Assembly (NCBI GenBank): GCA_004353515.1
Contig: SMNZ01000002.1
Coordinates: 434,001-498,000, forward strand
Reading direction: 5' to 3'
Length of the DNA stretch: 64,000 bases
Origin: Alteromonadaceae bacterium M269
GTDB lineage: Bacteria > Pseudomonadota > Gammaproteobacteria > Enterobacterales > Alteromonadaceae
Shown in pieces: positions 1-8,189 of this stretch (position 1 is its first letter; each line of letters opens with the position of its first letter). The position numbers and the translations under genes were made by a program. The notes beneath the pieces are model-generated. The model did not search any database. It saw only the letters and a program-made list of their open reading frames with translations, and was not told the DNA's origin.

Positions 1-1
1 T

Positions 2-247
2 TTAACTTTTAATACAGTTGCCGATATATATAAAAGTGAGGCTTTGGGGCTTATTTTGACGGGCATGGGAGCTGATGGTCGAGAAGGGTGCAGAAAAATG
101 CATCAGAGAGGCGCCAGAATCTGGGCTCAAGATGAAAAAAGCTCGGTGGTTTATGGAATGCCTCAAGCCGTGACTCGCGCAAATTTAGCAGAAGCGAACT
201 ATGCTTTGGATGATATCGCCGCTAACGTACTAACGGAAATGGGTTAG
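2..247 (+). CDS. cheB: CheB chemotaxis methylesterase, C-terminal fragment (5' end outside window)
   Basis: The open frame enters from the left edge and ends at TAG 245-247, giving about 81 residues. It carries LGLILTGMGADGREG, the C-terminal signature of the CheB methylesterase domain, whose Asp completes the Ser-His-Asp triad. It is followed by a region matching the family's end (AQDEKSSVVYGMPQAV, with the conserved GMP). CheB demethylates methyl-accepting chemotaxis receptors in the cytoplasm and is activated by CheA phosphorylation. The receiver domain and catalytic Ser/His lie upstream of the window. The parC, parP and cheW genes follow on the same strand, so this is the downstream part of a chemotaxis operon. 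The apparent TTG start at 44 is internal. Confidence 0.9.
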   Translation, partial: LTFNTVADIYKSEALGLILTGMGADGREGCRKMHQRGARIWAQDEKSSVVYGMPQAVTRANLAEANYALDDIAANVLTEMG

Positions 248-292
248 TTAGCGTGTTTAGGCGTTTAGTTATTGCAACACCGAGGCTTTAAT

Positions 293-1066
293 ATGGTTGT
301 ATGGAGTGTTGCAAATCAAAAGGGCGGTGTTGGGAAAACGACAACGACTGTAACTTTAGGTTCCTTGCTAGCGCTGCGTGGTGAGAAAGTTATATTAGTC
401 GATACTGACCCACAGGCGTCCTTGAGTTATTACTTTGGGATTGATTCTGAAGAGCTGTCTGCCGGAGTTTATGACGTCTTTATGGCGGGGCAGGAGCTTA
501 CAAAAGAGAAAGTATTGGATTGTTTGTGTCCAACTAAGTTGGATTCATTGTTTATCTTGCCTGCAACCATGGCTTTGTCCACATTGGACCGTTCATTGGG
601 CTCGCAAGAAGGTATGGGCTTGATACTTAAAAGAGCCCTACAGCTCGTTGATGATGAATTTAGCTATGCATTGATCGATTGTCCTCCGGTACTCGGAGTG
701 TTAATGGTTAATGCGATCGCTGCTAGCAGTAAAGTGCTGGTGCCGGTACAGACAGAGTTCTTAGCCTTGAAGGGGCTTGAGCGAATGATTCATACATTGA
801 AGATAATGGAGAAGTCGCAGTCTAGGAATTTTGACTTTACCATTGTACCGACTATGTATGATAAAAGAACTAACGCAGCTCTTGATGCTTATAAAGATCT
901 AATTGCGACTTACGGTCGGTCAGTTTGGTCCGGTGTTATACCAGTCGATACCCGGTTCAGAGATGCGAGTCAGGCACAAACGCCTGCACCTAGCCATAGC
1001 CCTAGGTGCCGAGGTGTTTATGCGTACAATAAATTATTAAACTTCTTATGCACAACAGGTAAATAA
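293..1066 (+). CDS. parC: ParC-like ParA-family ATPase for polar chemotaxis arrays
   Basis: ParA/MinD-type ATPase of 257 aa. The deviant Walker A KGGVGKTTTT lies near residues 10-19, LVDTDPQ near 40, and the Walker B-like YALIDCPP near 125. I choose ATG 293 because GAGG sits about 8 bases upstream and the protein then begins MVVWSVANQKGG, as in the family; a TTG at 272 is also in frame. Chromosomal orphan ParA proteins between cheB and cheW genes (ParC in Vibrio) recruit chemotaxis arrays to the cell pole. That role is inferred from position and from the CheW-like gene immediately downstream. No parB is present, which argues against plasmid or chromosome partitioning. Confidence 0.85.
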   Translation: MVVWSVANQKGGVGKTTTTVTLGSLLALRGEKVILVDTDPQASLSYYFGIDSEELSAGVYDVFMAGQELTKEKVLDCLCPTKLDSLFILPATMALSTLDRSLGSQEGMGLILKRALQLVDDEFSYALIDCPPVLGVLMVNAIAASSKVLVPVQTEFLALKGLERMIHTLKIMEKSQSRNFDFTIVPTMYDKRTNAALDAYKDLIATYGRSVWSGVIPVDTRFRDASQAQTPAPSHSPRCRGVYAYNKLLNFLCTTGK

Positions 1067-1069
1067 AAA

Positions 1070-1768
1070 GTGACCAAGGGTAGCTTTTCTAATGAAGAAG
1101 TCATGGAAGATTATCTATCTAACTTGCTAACAGAGAAGCCTGTAGACGAGCTTCACCAGCAGACTGTTGCGCGGTTGCTAGAAAAAGTTGAACCTGAGAG
1201 TCAGGTTCAGGCAGTTAATACGACTAAAGAGAGTATCGAAGAAGTTGCAGTACCTGAAACTAATGCCGATACTGAAGGTAGCGGTGGCTCTGTTGATGTA
1301 GCAACAGATTCACACATACAGACAGAGTTATTTCAGGCATTGTACTTTTCAGTTGCAGGATTGACATTAGCAGTGCCGTTAACAGAACTAGGTGGAATAC
1401 ATAAGTTAGAGAAAGTATCGCCTTTGTTTGGAAAGCCATCGTGGTTTAACGGTGTGATGATACATAGGGATGAAAAGCTTAACGTTGTAGATACGGCTAA
1501 ATGGGTAATGCCAGAAAAATATGATGAAAAACTGGCAGAATCTGTAAATTATCAATATCTTATAATGTTAGATGAGAGTCCTTGGGGATTATCGTGTGAG
1601 TCTTTGGTGAATACGGTAAATTTGCACCCCGATGATGTTAAATGGCGAACCAATGATAGTAAAAGACCGTGGTTAGCCGGAATGGTAAAAGAAAAAATGT
1701 GTGCCTTGGTTAATGTAAAGCAATTAATCTCAATGCTTAATCAAGGACTTGGCAGTAATGACGAGTAG
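1070..1768 (+). CDS. parP: ParP-like CheW-domain protein
   Basis: Protein of 232 aa, GTG start three bases after the parC stop. The N-terminal 80 or so residues are acidic and low in hydrophobics (MEDYLSNLL, then a Glu/Thr-rich linker). From about residue 85 there is a CheW-like domain (LYFSVAGLTLAVPL, GVMIHRDEKLNVVDTA, CALVNVKQLISML). In Vibrio and Pseudomonas a linker plus divergent CheW domain next to a ParA-like ATPase is ParP, which binds CheA and ParC to hold arrays at the pole. Domain identity is seen in the sequence; the ParP role comes from gene order and length. A second, canonical CheW follows. Confidence 0.8.
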   Translation: MTKGSFSNEEVMEDYLSNLLTEKPVDELHQQTVARLLEKVEPESQVQAVNTTKESIEEVAVPETNADTEGSGGSVDVATDSHIQTELFQALYFSVAGLTLAVPLTELGGIHKLEKVSPLFGKPSWFNGVMIHRDEKLNVVDTAKWVMPEKYDEKLAESVNYQYLIMLDESPWGLSCESLVNTVNLHPDDVKWRTNDSKRPWLAGMVKEKMCALVNVKQLISMLNQGLGSNDE

Positions 1769-1794
1769 CGACAGCTTGCAACGGAGCGGGTCTA

Positions 1795-2289
1795 ATGAGT
1801 GACGATAGAAATACAAATAACACTGTAGCTGATAGTAACGACGAAGTGCTGCAATGGGTAACTTACCGATTAGGTGAAGAGACCTATGGTATTAACGTAA
1901 TGCAAGTTCAAGAAGTATTGCGCTATACCGAAATAGCACCTGTCCCGGGTGCTCCTGATTATGTGCTCGGCATTATCAACTTACGTGGTAATGTTGTAAC
2001 CGTTATCGATACGCGTGCAAGATTCGGATTACCGCCCAATGATATAACGGATAACACTCGTATCGTTATTATCGAATCTGATGAACAGGTTGTTGGTATT
2101 CTAGTTGATAGCGTTGCTGAAGTGGTTTACTTAAGAACCTCTGAAATAGACAGTGCGCCAAATGTTGGAACAGAAGAGAGTGCTAAGTTCATTCAGGGCG
2201 TGAGCAACAGAGATGGACAACTACTCATATTGGTTGATCTCAATAAGTTGTTGAGTGATGAAGAGTGGGATGAAATCTCCGGACTTTAA
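1795..2289 (+). CDS. cheW: Chemotaxis coupling protein CheW
   Basis: Canonical CheW of 164 aa: LQWVTYRLGEETYGINVMQV, then EVLRYTEIAPVPGAPDYVLG, INLRGNVVTVIDTRARFGLP and DKNKLL-like end (LILVDLNKLLSDEE). It bridges receptors and the CheA kinase on the cytoplasmic face of the membrane. Starts at ATG 1795 with GGAGCGG about 10 bases upstream, 26 bases after parP, so it is probably in the same transcript. It is followed by a GC-containing hairpin at 2298-2328 and then the DUF2802 gene, an arrangement common in gammaproteobacterial che clusters. Confidence 0.95.
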   Translation: MSDDRNTNNTVADSNDEVLQWVTYRLGEETYGINVMQVQEVLRYTEIAPVPGAPDYVLGIINLRGNVVTVIDTRARFGLPPNDITDNTRIVIIESDEQVVGILVDSVAEVVYLRTSEIDSAPNVGTEESAKFIQGVSNRDGQLLILVDLNKLLSDEEWDEISGL

Positions 2290-2297
2290 GTTGTTTT

Positions 2298-2328
2298 GTT
2301 GCAATCTGGCGGTTTGCTGGATTGCAAC
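2298..2328 (+). terminator. Hairpin after cheW, possible terminator
   Basis: GTTGCAATC (2298-2306) is the exact reverse complement of GATTGCAAC (2320-2328), with extra inner GC and GU pairs. No proper T-run follows, so it may be a weak terminator or an mRNA 3'-stabilising element between cheW and the DUF2802 gene. Confidence 0.4.
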
Positions 2329-2373
2329 TATTCCCCACTATCAATGAAAGCTGAAGCCTATCGCTAATCTATT

Positions 2374-2778
2374 ATGGATTTGTCACTAATCACCCTCGCT
2401 TCCCTATTGGTTTTACTCTTCGTTGTATTAGCCTTTATTCTGTGGACTAAACGTCAGTTAGACACTCAGCACAAGAATATTCTTGAGTTGACTAAAAGGT
2501 TAGCGGATGTGGAGCAGCAAACAAACGATAATGATGAAGCAAATTATGAAGTAAGAACTGGTGCGATTGGCTTAGGTGAAAAAGTTAAAGAAATCGCGGC
2601 TTCGATAAATGCGATGGAGCTAAAATTCTTAGAGCTCGAGCAACAGGATCCTGCTAGCAAGTTGTATCACCGCGCTGCTAAATTAGTTGAACAAGGTGTC
2701 ACTCTTGAAGAGCTAATGCAGGAATGTGACCTTCCTCGAGCTGAAGCTCAGCTGCTTTTTGATCTCCACAAAAAGTAA
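2374..2778 (+). CDS. DUF2802 family membrane-anchored coiled-coil protein
   Basis: Protein of 134 aa with one N-terminal membrane segment (about residues 8-26, LLVLLFVVLAFILW), then a probable coiled coil (TQHKNILELTKRLADVEQQ) and a C-terminal helix-turn-helix-like region (LVEQGVTLEELMQECDLPRAEAQLL). This matches DUF2802, whose genes usually sit directly downstream of cheW in gammaproteobacteria. No biochemical function is known to me. A polar or flagellar accessory role is inferred only from its position. It converges with the FlhB-like gene, with 25 bases between stops and no clear terminator. Confidence 0.8.
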   Translation: MDLSLITLASLLVLLFVVLAFILWTKRQLDTQHKNILELTKRLADVEQQTNDNDEANYEVRTGAIGLGEKVKEIAASINAMELKFLELEQQDPASKLYHRAAKLVEQGVTLEELMQECDLPRAEAQLLFDLHKK

Positions 2779-2803
2779 CTATAAAGATTTATTCATTATT
2801 ACC

Positions 2804-3133
2804 CTAGGCTAAGTCGTCGACCCTTCCGTGAATATTTTTCCAACTTTTTGGGAATTTTCCTTGTAATACATATGAGAATGAAATGAGTTCTGCAATGACA
2901 TAAAAGAGCTCTTCTGGAATATCCTGGCCTAAATCCAGCCTTGCTAAGGTTTCAATAAGAGCTTCGTCTTCATGAACCAAAACACCACTTTCTTTCGCCA
3001 GCTTGATAATATCATCTGCTAGGTCACCGAAGCCTTTTGCGACAACCTTCGGTGCTTGAGACGATTCACTATTGGATTCATATTTAAGACCAACAGCGGC
3101 TTTGGGCTTATCTTGCTTTGATTTTTTGCTCAT
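2804..3133 (-). CDS. FlhB C-terminal-domain homologue (FlhB2/FlhX type)
   Basis: Cytoplasmic protein of 109 aa. Residues 14-105 resemble the FlhB/YscU C-terminal domain after the autocleavage site: AVGLKYESNSES, then PKVVAKGFGDLADDIIKLAKESGVLVHED..LIETLARLDLGQDIPEELFYVIAELI. It lacks the FlhB transmembrane domain and the cleaved NPTH motif itself. In FlhB this domain switches export specificity from rod/hook to filament when FliK signals hook completion. The ATG overlaps the stop of the FliK-like gene (ATGA at 3130-3133), so the two are translationally coupled and probably interact. The N-terminal 25 residues are Lys/Ser-rich. Confidence 0.85.
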   Translation of the reverse strand: MSKKSKQDKPKAAVGLKYESNSESSQAPKVVAKGFGDLADDIIKLAKESGVLVHEDEALIETLARLDLGQDIPEELFYVIAELISFSYVLQGKFPKSWKNIHGRVDDLA

Positions 3134-5226
3134 ACGCGAGTTTCCAATATTTGATAGGGCTTACGTTGCAAGCTTGCAGGGATTTTGCCTAACTGACACT
3201 GGCTTTTAGTCAACTGAATTCCGAGTTCTTGGAGTTTCTTCTTAAGCAAAGGCAGGAAGTTTAAAACTAGGTTTTTAAGTTCGTTATTAGAGGTGTAAAA
3301 GTCAACTTCGACCTCTTTTTCTCTTAGTCTTGCTTTAGCTAGTAATTCGCCTTTGCTACCTGCGTCTAGTTTCATGTTGATATGCCAAGATCTGATATTC
3401 TTGTCGCCTTTGCTCTTTTCGCCATCTTCATCTTGCTTGCGCTTAATAAGCAATTCTATATCTTTTCGTTGCTCACCTAGAGCACTTGGTAAAACGTAGT
3501 AAAGGCCCTCCTGTCCGTTCAGTTGCTGCTCGATACTCGATAACTTATTGTTTTGATGACTAACAAAAAAGCGACCCAACTCTTTGAGGAGAGCGTGTTT
3601 TTGATCGGCTTGAGAGATTTCATTCAGGCTTTTGGCTACTTGTTGTTTTGTCGGTTTTGCTATTCCCGGTGTTGCCAATATGGGCGCTAGTGCTTGCGTA
3701 GCTCTTTCGAGCGACTTAGCTCCGCTTTTTGCTAACCTTGAAGCGAGTGTAATTTGTAATAAACCGACCAGCCCACTAATCAAACTGTTATTGGGTGCTG
3801 GAGTTGATAAAGATGAAGATGTCAAGCTCGCGGGAGGTAAAGTCAATAGTTGCCGAACAACCTCACTACCATCGCTAACACTTCCGGGTAGTCCCTGACT
3901 CAACTGAGGTTTTACATCCTTGACTACTTTGTTAAGCAGCGGGTCTTCTACCAAATTATTTTCTAATAGTGCGTTACCGATAGATTCAAGCGTTTTAGAT
4001 GGCGCTTCAGATAAAGGTCTTGAGTGTCTTATGAGTGTTTGCACTTGATTTAATATCTCTTGGCTTCTGCCAGAGGTGTTTAATTGCCGAAGGAAGTTTT
4101 CACTGCGTGTTTCGCTTGTTGGCGAAACAGGTGTGTTATTGTTTGATCCAACAACTGTATTATCAACTGCTCTGCTTGGTCGGTTAGCACCATCGACTTT
4201 CTCTGCAGCAGTATTGGGTTGATTGGCAGTAATTGATAGCGTTTTCAGTTGTTTCAGCTGCGGTGCTGTAATTTGATTTAACGTGGCCTGTTCAGTATTA
4301 ACTCTGGTGGAAATAAGAACGCCATTTGAGGTAAAAGATAAACGTGAACTTGGATTTTCGGCTCTCGGTACATTCGCTTCTTGTGATGAAACTTTAAGGT
4401 TAGTAGCCGTATGAGTGTTTAAAGAATTAAAGTTAGCGTTATTAGATAAAGTGGATGCTGCTTTTTTTAAAGCAGGTATCACATCTAATAAAGGGATATT
4501 TAGAGCTCTTGAGCTGAATACATTCAACAAAGATGTTGGGCTGGTGACAGTGGTATTACCTTGTGAATTTAAATTCTGAGCTGTTGCTTCAAGTAAAGGA
4601 ATGTTTCGTGACAATTGGTTTGTGGCGTTTAAGAGAATACTTAATTGTCTGTTTTCCGGGTTTAATCGAATTTGAACATTTTGTCCTGTCGAATAGTTTT
4701 GCAATGCATTGGGAACGTTGAGTACTAACCTATCTGAAGCAGGTATCCCTGCCTGTGTTGCATTCGTACTACTCACATCTACCGTTATCGCATTGGCACT
4801 AACTTGAATTATTCTGCCACTGATAATTTGAGATGTATCTGCAATTTGTCTAATTGCAGTATTTGGCAAGCTGAGGATAAGAGACTGACTTTGTGGTCGA
4901 GATAAGGGGACGTTTAAGCTTAAATCTGATGGAGCTAGAAAGCGCAGTATTGGTTGACTAGTTATCGCAGAATTCGTTTGAGGGTTGGCGTTTTGTTGGG
5001 GCAGTAGCTGTGTTTGATAAGTCCCACCTGCTTGGAGCTCGCCTCTTAATTGCTGCCTCGGTAAAGAAATCTCTACATCCCCTCTTGCGAGGACAACCTG
5101 ACTGCTTGTTATCTGTCGAACAATAGTATCTAATTGCTGGTAATTTAATTGACCATTTTGGCTGGCCTGAGCTAGCTGGTTTAATGCTGAAGCGAGCTGT
5201 TGTTGTGGAGCAATTAACTCAGACAT
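3130..5226 (-). CDS. fliK: Flagellar hook-length control protein, FliK family
   Basis: Protein of 698 aa. The long N-terminal part is low complexity and rich in Gln, Asn, Ser and Thr, the ruler-like region of FliK. The last 120 or so residues (IRSWHINMKLDAGSKGELLAK.., LREKEVEVDFYTSN, LLKKKLQELGIQL) match the C-terminal hook-length/specificity-switch domain. FliK is exported and tells FlhB to stop hook export. The partner downstream is an FlhB C-terminal homologue, which supports the call. It lies away from a standard fliEFGHIJK operon, so it could be a second FliK-like paralogue rather than the main one. ATG 5226; no other start is better. Confidence 0.75.
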   Translation of the reverse strand: MSELIAPQQQLASALNQLAQASQNGQLNYQQLDTIVRQITSSQVVLARGDVEISLPRQQLRGELQAGGTYQTQLLPQQNANPQTNSAITSQPILRFLAPSDLSLNVPLSRPQSQSLILSLPNTAIRQIADTSQIISGRIIQVSANAITVDVSSTNATQAGIPASDRLVLNVPNALQNYSTGQNVQIRLNPENRQLSILLNATNQLSRNIPLLEATAQNLNSQGNTTVTSPTSLLNVFSSRALNIPLLDVIPALKKAASTLSNNANFNSLNTHTATNLKVSSQEANVPRAENPSSRLSFTSNGVLISTRVNTEQATLNQITAPQLKQLKTLSITANQPNTAAEKVDGANRPSRAVDNTVVGSNNNTPVSPTSETRSENFLRQLNTSGRSQEILNQVQTLIRHSRPLSEAPSKTLESIGNALLENNLVEDPLLNKVVKDVKPQLSQGLPGSVSDGSEVVRQLLTLPPASLTSSSLSTPAPNNSLISGLVGLLQITLASRLAKSGAKSLERATQALAPILATPGIAKPTKQQVAKSLNEISQADQKHALLKELGRFFVSHQNNKLSSIEQQLNGQEGLYYVLPSALGEQRKDIELLIKRKQDEDGEKSKGDKNIRSWHINMKLDAGSKGELLAKARLREKEVEVDFYTSNNELKNLVLNFLPLLKKKLQELGIQLTKSQCQLGKIPASLQRKPYQILETRV

Positions 5227-5417
5227 TGAATGTTGAAAGCTTAATAATAATAAATGTAGTCATAGGTACGAGACTAATGCGCTAACGATGTTTCAGCAAG
5301 GTTAAATTCTAGGATGGTAAGTGTTCTCGGCAGTTAGCCGATAATCTTAAGTTGAGATTGTCGTCTGGATGAGGCTAAAAATAGATTAAAACTGTAGGGC
5401 AGGTTATAGCTGCGTGA

Positions 5418-5423
5418 TATGAT
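5418..5423 (+). promoter_or_regulatory. Candidate extended -10 element for the ccm operon
   Basis: TGATATGAT at 5415-5423 fits an extended -10 (TGn then TATGAT), about 40 bases upstream of the ccmA start. The -35 position shows no good hexamer. It is the only reasonable promoter candidate in the 235-base gap between fliK and ccmA. Confidence 0.35.
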
Positions 5424-5461
5424 AGACCAGATAGTTATTATTGATTAGGAGCTGGTTTTCT

Positions 5462-6076
5462 TTGTTAGTCGGTCAAGATTTAAGTTGTACAAAGCGAGAC
5501 AGATTACTCTTTGAAAACTTGCAGATAGAAGTTGGATCAGGTCAGTTCTGGTATGTTAAAGGACCTAATGGCGCAGGCAAAACGAGCTTACTCAGAATTC
5601 TGGCAAACCTTACTTCTCCAACAGAGGGGCAATTGACCTGGCAGGGCGAACCTTTTAATCAGGCTGGCCGTAATTACCATAAAGATATGGTTTATGTCGG
5701 GCATAAGACAGGCTTGAATCAACAATTGAGTGCTGTTGAAAATGTTTTGTATTGGTCGGCTCTCAATGGGCTGAACATAACATCTGCTTATGACGTGTTG
5801 GCAGAACTAGGCTTGGTTGGATTAGAAGATATGCCGATTCGGCAGTTATCTGAAGGGCAACAGCGCAGGGTTGCTCTTACACGACTTTGGATTAAAGAAG
5901 CGAAAATATGGATCCTAGATGAGCCTTATGCTGCGCTTGATGTATTAGGAATTCAGCTGTTGAATACTAAAATAGATAACTTTATTGAAAGCGGTGGAAG
6001 CGTTGTTATGACTTCGCACCAAGAACCATTGGTTAAATCACCGATTCAATTACTAACACTTGCTTATCAGTTATGA
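5462..6076 (+). CDS. ccmA: Cytochrome c maturation ABC ATPase CcmA
   Basis: ABC transporter ATPase of 204 aa from TTG 5462, which has AGGAG at 5447-5451; an upstream in-frame TTG at 5441 would leave that site inside the gene. Walker A GPNGAGKT is at residues 34-41, signature LSEGQQRRVAL near 135, Walker B IWILDEP near 150. With CcmB, CcmA drives release of holo-CcmE from CcmC/D during haem delivery in the periplasm. First gene of a complete ccmABCDEFGHI operon whose neighbours overlap or nearly touch. Length matches E. coli CcmA (about 207). Confidence 0.95.
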   Translation: MLVGQDLSCTKRDRLLFENLQIEVGSGQFWYVKGPNGAGKTSLLRILANLTSPTEGQLTWQGEPFNQAGRNYHKDMVYVGHKTGLNQQLSAVENVLYWSALNGLNITSAYDVLAELGLVGLEDMPIRQLSEGQQRRVALTRLWIKEAKIWILDEPYAALDVLGIQLLNTKIDNFIESGGSVVMTSHQEPLVKSPIQLLTLAYQL

Positions 6077-6741
6077 ATAAAGCGTTAGTGGGTATAGCAA
6101 AACGAGATTTCTCTTTAGCTTTTAGGCAAAGCTCTGAGTTGCTGCAACCGCTTATTTTTTGTTTACTTGTTGTTAGCTTATTTCCTCTAGGTGTTGGGCC
6201 AGGTCCAGTCACATTACAAAAAATATCTGGAGGGATTATTTGGGTTACTGCCATACTCTCTTCTTTGCTGGGGTTAGAACGGTTATTTCGTGATGACTTT
6301 CGCGATGGCTGGCTTGAACAGGTTAGCTTAAGTGATTGTTCCCAAAGTTTGGCTGCTGTGGTGAAAATTACAGTGCATTGGTTGACGAGTTTTCTTCCTC
6401 TCTTGTTGTTATCGCCTTTGTTGGCACTCTTTCTGAATATGACCATGTCGATGTATACAGCCTTGGTTTTAACACTATTAATTGGAACGCCTTTAATCAG
6501 CTTAGTTGGTGCTATTGCAGTTGCTTTGACTGTCGGACTAAACAAAGGTGGCGTGTTGCTTGCTTTGCTCTTGTTACCAATTTTTACGCCGTTGCTTATT
6601 TTTGCGACATCTGCAATTGAAGCAGCATCTTTAAACTTACCCTATGTTGGGCAGCTTGCTATTATAGGCGCTTTGACGTTGTTAGCATTGGCATTTAGTC
6701 CTTTTGCGACGGCCTTTGCTTTGAAAGTGAGCCAGCATTGA
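6073..6741 (+). CDS. ccmB: Haem exporter permease CcmB
   Basis: Integral membrane protein of 222 aa with about six hydrophobic segments, the expected CcmB size. The N-terminal FSLAFRQSSELLQPLIF and the region GGIIWVTAILSSLLGLERLF are typical of CcmB. It overlaps ccmA by ATGA at 6073-6076. It is the membrane partner of CcmA in the complex that uses ATP to free haem-loaded CcmE from CcmC. Confidence 0.93.
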   Translation: MNKALVGIAKRDFSLAFRQSSELLQPLIFCLLVVSLFPLGVGPGPVTLQKISGGIIWVTAILSSLLGLERLFRDDFRDGWLEQVSLSDCSQSLAAVVKITVHWLTSFLPLLLLSPLLALFLNMTMSMYTALVLTLLIGTPLISLVGAIAVALTVGLNKGGVLLALLLLPIFTPLLIFATSAIEAASLNLPYVGQLAIIGALTLLALAFSPFATAFALKVSQH

Positions 6742-6754
6742 TGGAAAAACTGTA

Positions 6755-7513
6755 ATGTGGAAGTGGTTGCATCCTTACGCTAAAACCGAAGCGACTTACC
6801 ATTTATGTGAGAAGCTTGTGCCTTGGTTTGCTTGGCTAGCAGTATTAGGCCTTGTTGTTGGCAATATCTGGGGATTGGCTTTTGCGCCTTCGGATTATCA
6901 GCAGGGGGATTCATTCCGTATTATCTATATTCATGTCCCTAGCGCTATGCTCTCTATGGGGATTTATGCGGGAATGGCTATTGCAGCGTTTGTTGGTTTA
7001 GTTTGGCAAATTAAAACTGCTCACATGGCTGTAGCAACTATGGCACCAGTAGGTGCAGTGATGACTTTTATTGCTTTATTCACTGGCTCTATTTGGGGTA
7101 AGCCTATGTGGGGAACTTGGTGGGTTTGGGATGCTCGACTTACCTCTGAACTCATTTTACTGTTTCTCTATTTAGGGGTTATTGCTCTGTATCATAGTTT
7201 TGATGATAAACAGCAAGCGAGTAAAGCAGCGGGGATTATTGCCGTTGTTGGTGTTGTGAATTTACCGATTATTCATTACTCGGTGGAGTGGTGGAATACG
7301 TTGCACCAGGGTGCGACCATTACCAAGTTTGATAAGCCATCAATAGCTCCTGAAATGCTGTGGCCTCTGCTTATTAGCTTAGCGGGTATGGCATGTTTTA
7401 CGGGGTATGTTGTTCTTAGGCGGTTACAGAGCGAAATTATTCGTCGCGAGATTCGTCGTCCTTGGGTTATTAAACTTGCTGAAGAAGTTGAAGGTGGCAA
7501 AGGTGCACTTTGA
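6755..7513 (+). CDS. ccmC: Haem-handling protein CcmC
   Basis: Membrane protein of 252 aa with the tryptophan-rich WGTWWVWDARLTSELILL motif that binds haem on the periplasmic side, and about six transmembrane segments. It belongs to the haem-handling protein family that includes CcmF. CcmC attaches haem to the histidine of CcmE with help from CcmD. The start ATG 6755 is 13 bases after the ccmB stop. The 3' end overlaps the GTG start of ccmD. Confidence 0.96.
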   Translation: MWKWLHPYAKTEATYHLCEKLVPWFAWLAVLGLVVGNIWGLAFAPSDYQQGDSFRIIYIHVPSAMLSMGIYAGMAIAAFVGLVWQIKTAHMAVATMAPVGAVMTFIALFTGSIWGKPMWGTWWVWDARLTSELILLFLYLGVIALYHSFDDKQQASKAAGIIAVVGVVNLPIIHYSVEWWNTLHQGATITKFDKPSIAPEMLWPLLISLAGMACFTGYVVLRRLQSEIIRREIRRPWVIKLAEEVEGGKGAL

Positions 7514-7739
7514 TAATTTAGCCGCTTTTTTTGATATGGGTGGATATGCCCTTTATGTTTGGCCGGCCTTTTTTATCACTTGGCTTTGTTTTGTTGTACT
7601 TGTTTTTCTTTCACGCCGTGAGAAGAAAAATCTTTTGAGTGATGTCTTAAATGAATCTGCTAGAAAGAAGCGAATAGAGCAAAAAAGACAAAACGATGAA
7701 GAGCAAGAGAGTGGAGGTTTTCATGAATCCAAGACGTAA
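7503..7739 (+). CDS. ccmD: Haem exporter small subunit CcmD
   Basis: Small protein of 78 aa starting at GTG 7503, eleven bases inside the ccmC end, with AAGGTGG at 7491-7497 as ribosome binding site. It reads [20 protein letters not shown], then one transmembrane helix ([14 protein letters not shown]), then a basic coiled tail, the same plan as E. coli CcmD (NEFFAMGGYAFFVW). A start at ATG 7536 would cut off the conserved FF before MGGY. CcmD stabilises CcmC-CcmE and is needed to release holo-CcmE. It overlaps the start of ccmE. Confidence 0.88.
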   Translation: MHFDNLAAFFDMGGYALYVWPAFFITWLCFVVLVFLSRREKKNLLSDVLNESARKKRIEQKRQNDEEQESGGFHESKT

Positions 7740-8187
7740 ACAACGAATGACTGTTGTTGGCTCGATTATTTTTCTCGTTGGAGGAGCTGTGGCTTTAATG
7801 CTCTATGCATTAAACCAAAATATCGATTTATTTTTGGTTCCATCTGAAGTTATCAATGGTAAAGATGGTGTCATTCCACAGACAGGACAACGACTTCGTG
7901 TTGGCGGAATGGTTGTGCCGGGTAGCGTTAAGCGCGATGATGATTCACTTGATGTGACCTTTGATTTAACCGATACCGGCCCAATAGTGAGTGTGAGTTA
8001 TCAGGGGATTTTGCCAGATCTGTTTAGAGAAGGTCAGGGGATCATCATTACCGGGGTATTGGAAGGTGCTAATAAGGTAAGAGCTGAAGAAGTTTTAGCA
8101 AAACATGACGAAGAGTACATGCCTGCAGAAATGGCTGAAAAGGTAAAAGGTATTAAACATGTTAAGCCAAGCGGAGCTGGGTATTAG
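7723..8187 (+). CDS. ccmE: Periplasmic haem chaperone CcmE
   Basis: Protein of 154 aa from ATG 7723, chosen because GGAGG is at 7713-7717 and the product begins MNPRRKQRM; an in-frame ATG at 7696 has no such site. One N-terminal membrane anchor (residues 11-28), then an OB-fold domain. The haem-binding His is H128 in VLAKHDEEY and the conserved Tyr is Y132, matching E. coli H130/Y134. CcmE binds haem covalently and passes it to the CcmF/H ligase. Confidence 0.95.
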   Translation: MNPRRKQRMTVVGSIIFLVGGAVALMLYALNQNIDLFLVPSEVINGKDGVIPQTGQRLRVGGMVVPGSVKRDDDSLDVTFDLTDTGPIVSVSYQGILPDLFREGQGIIITGVLEGANKVRAEEVLAKHDEEYMPAEMAEKVKGIKHVKPSGAGY

Positions 8188-8189
8188 CC

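Noticed and set aside
3632-3898. Plus-strand frame of 88 codons opposite fliK
   Set aside because: Lies fully inside fliK on the other strand, with no ribosome site or known domain; a shadow frame.
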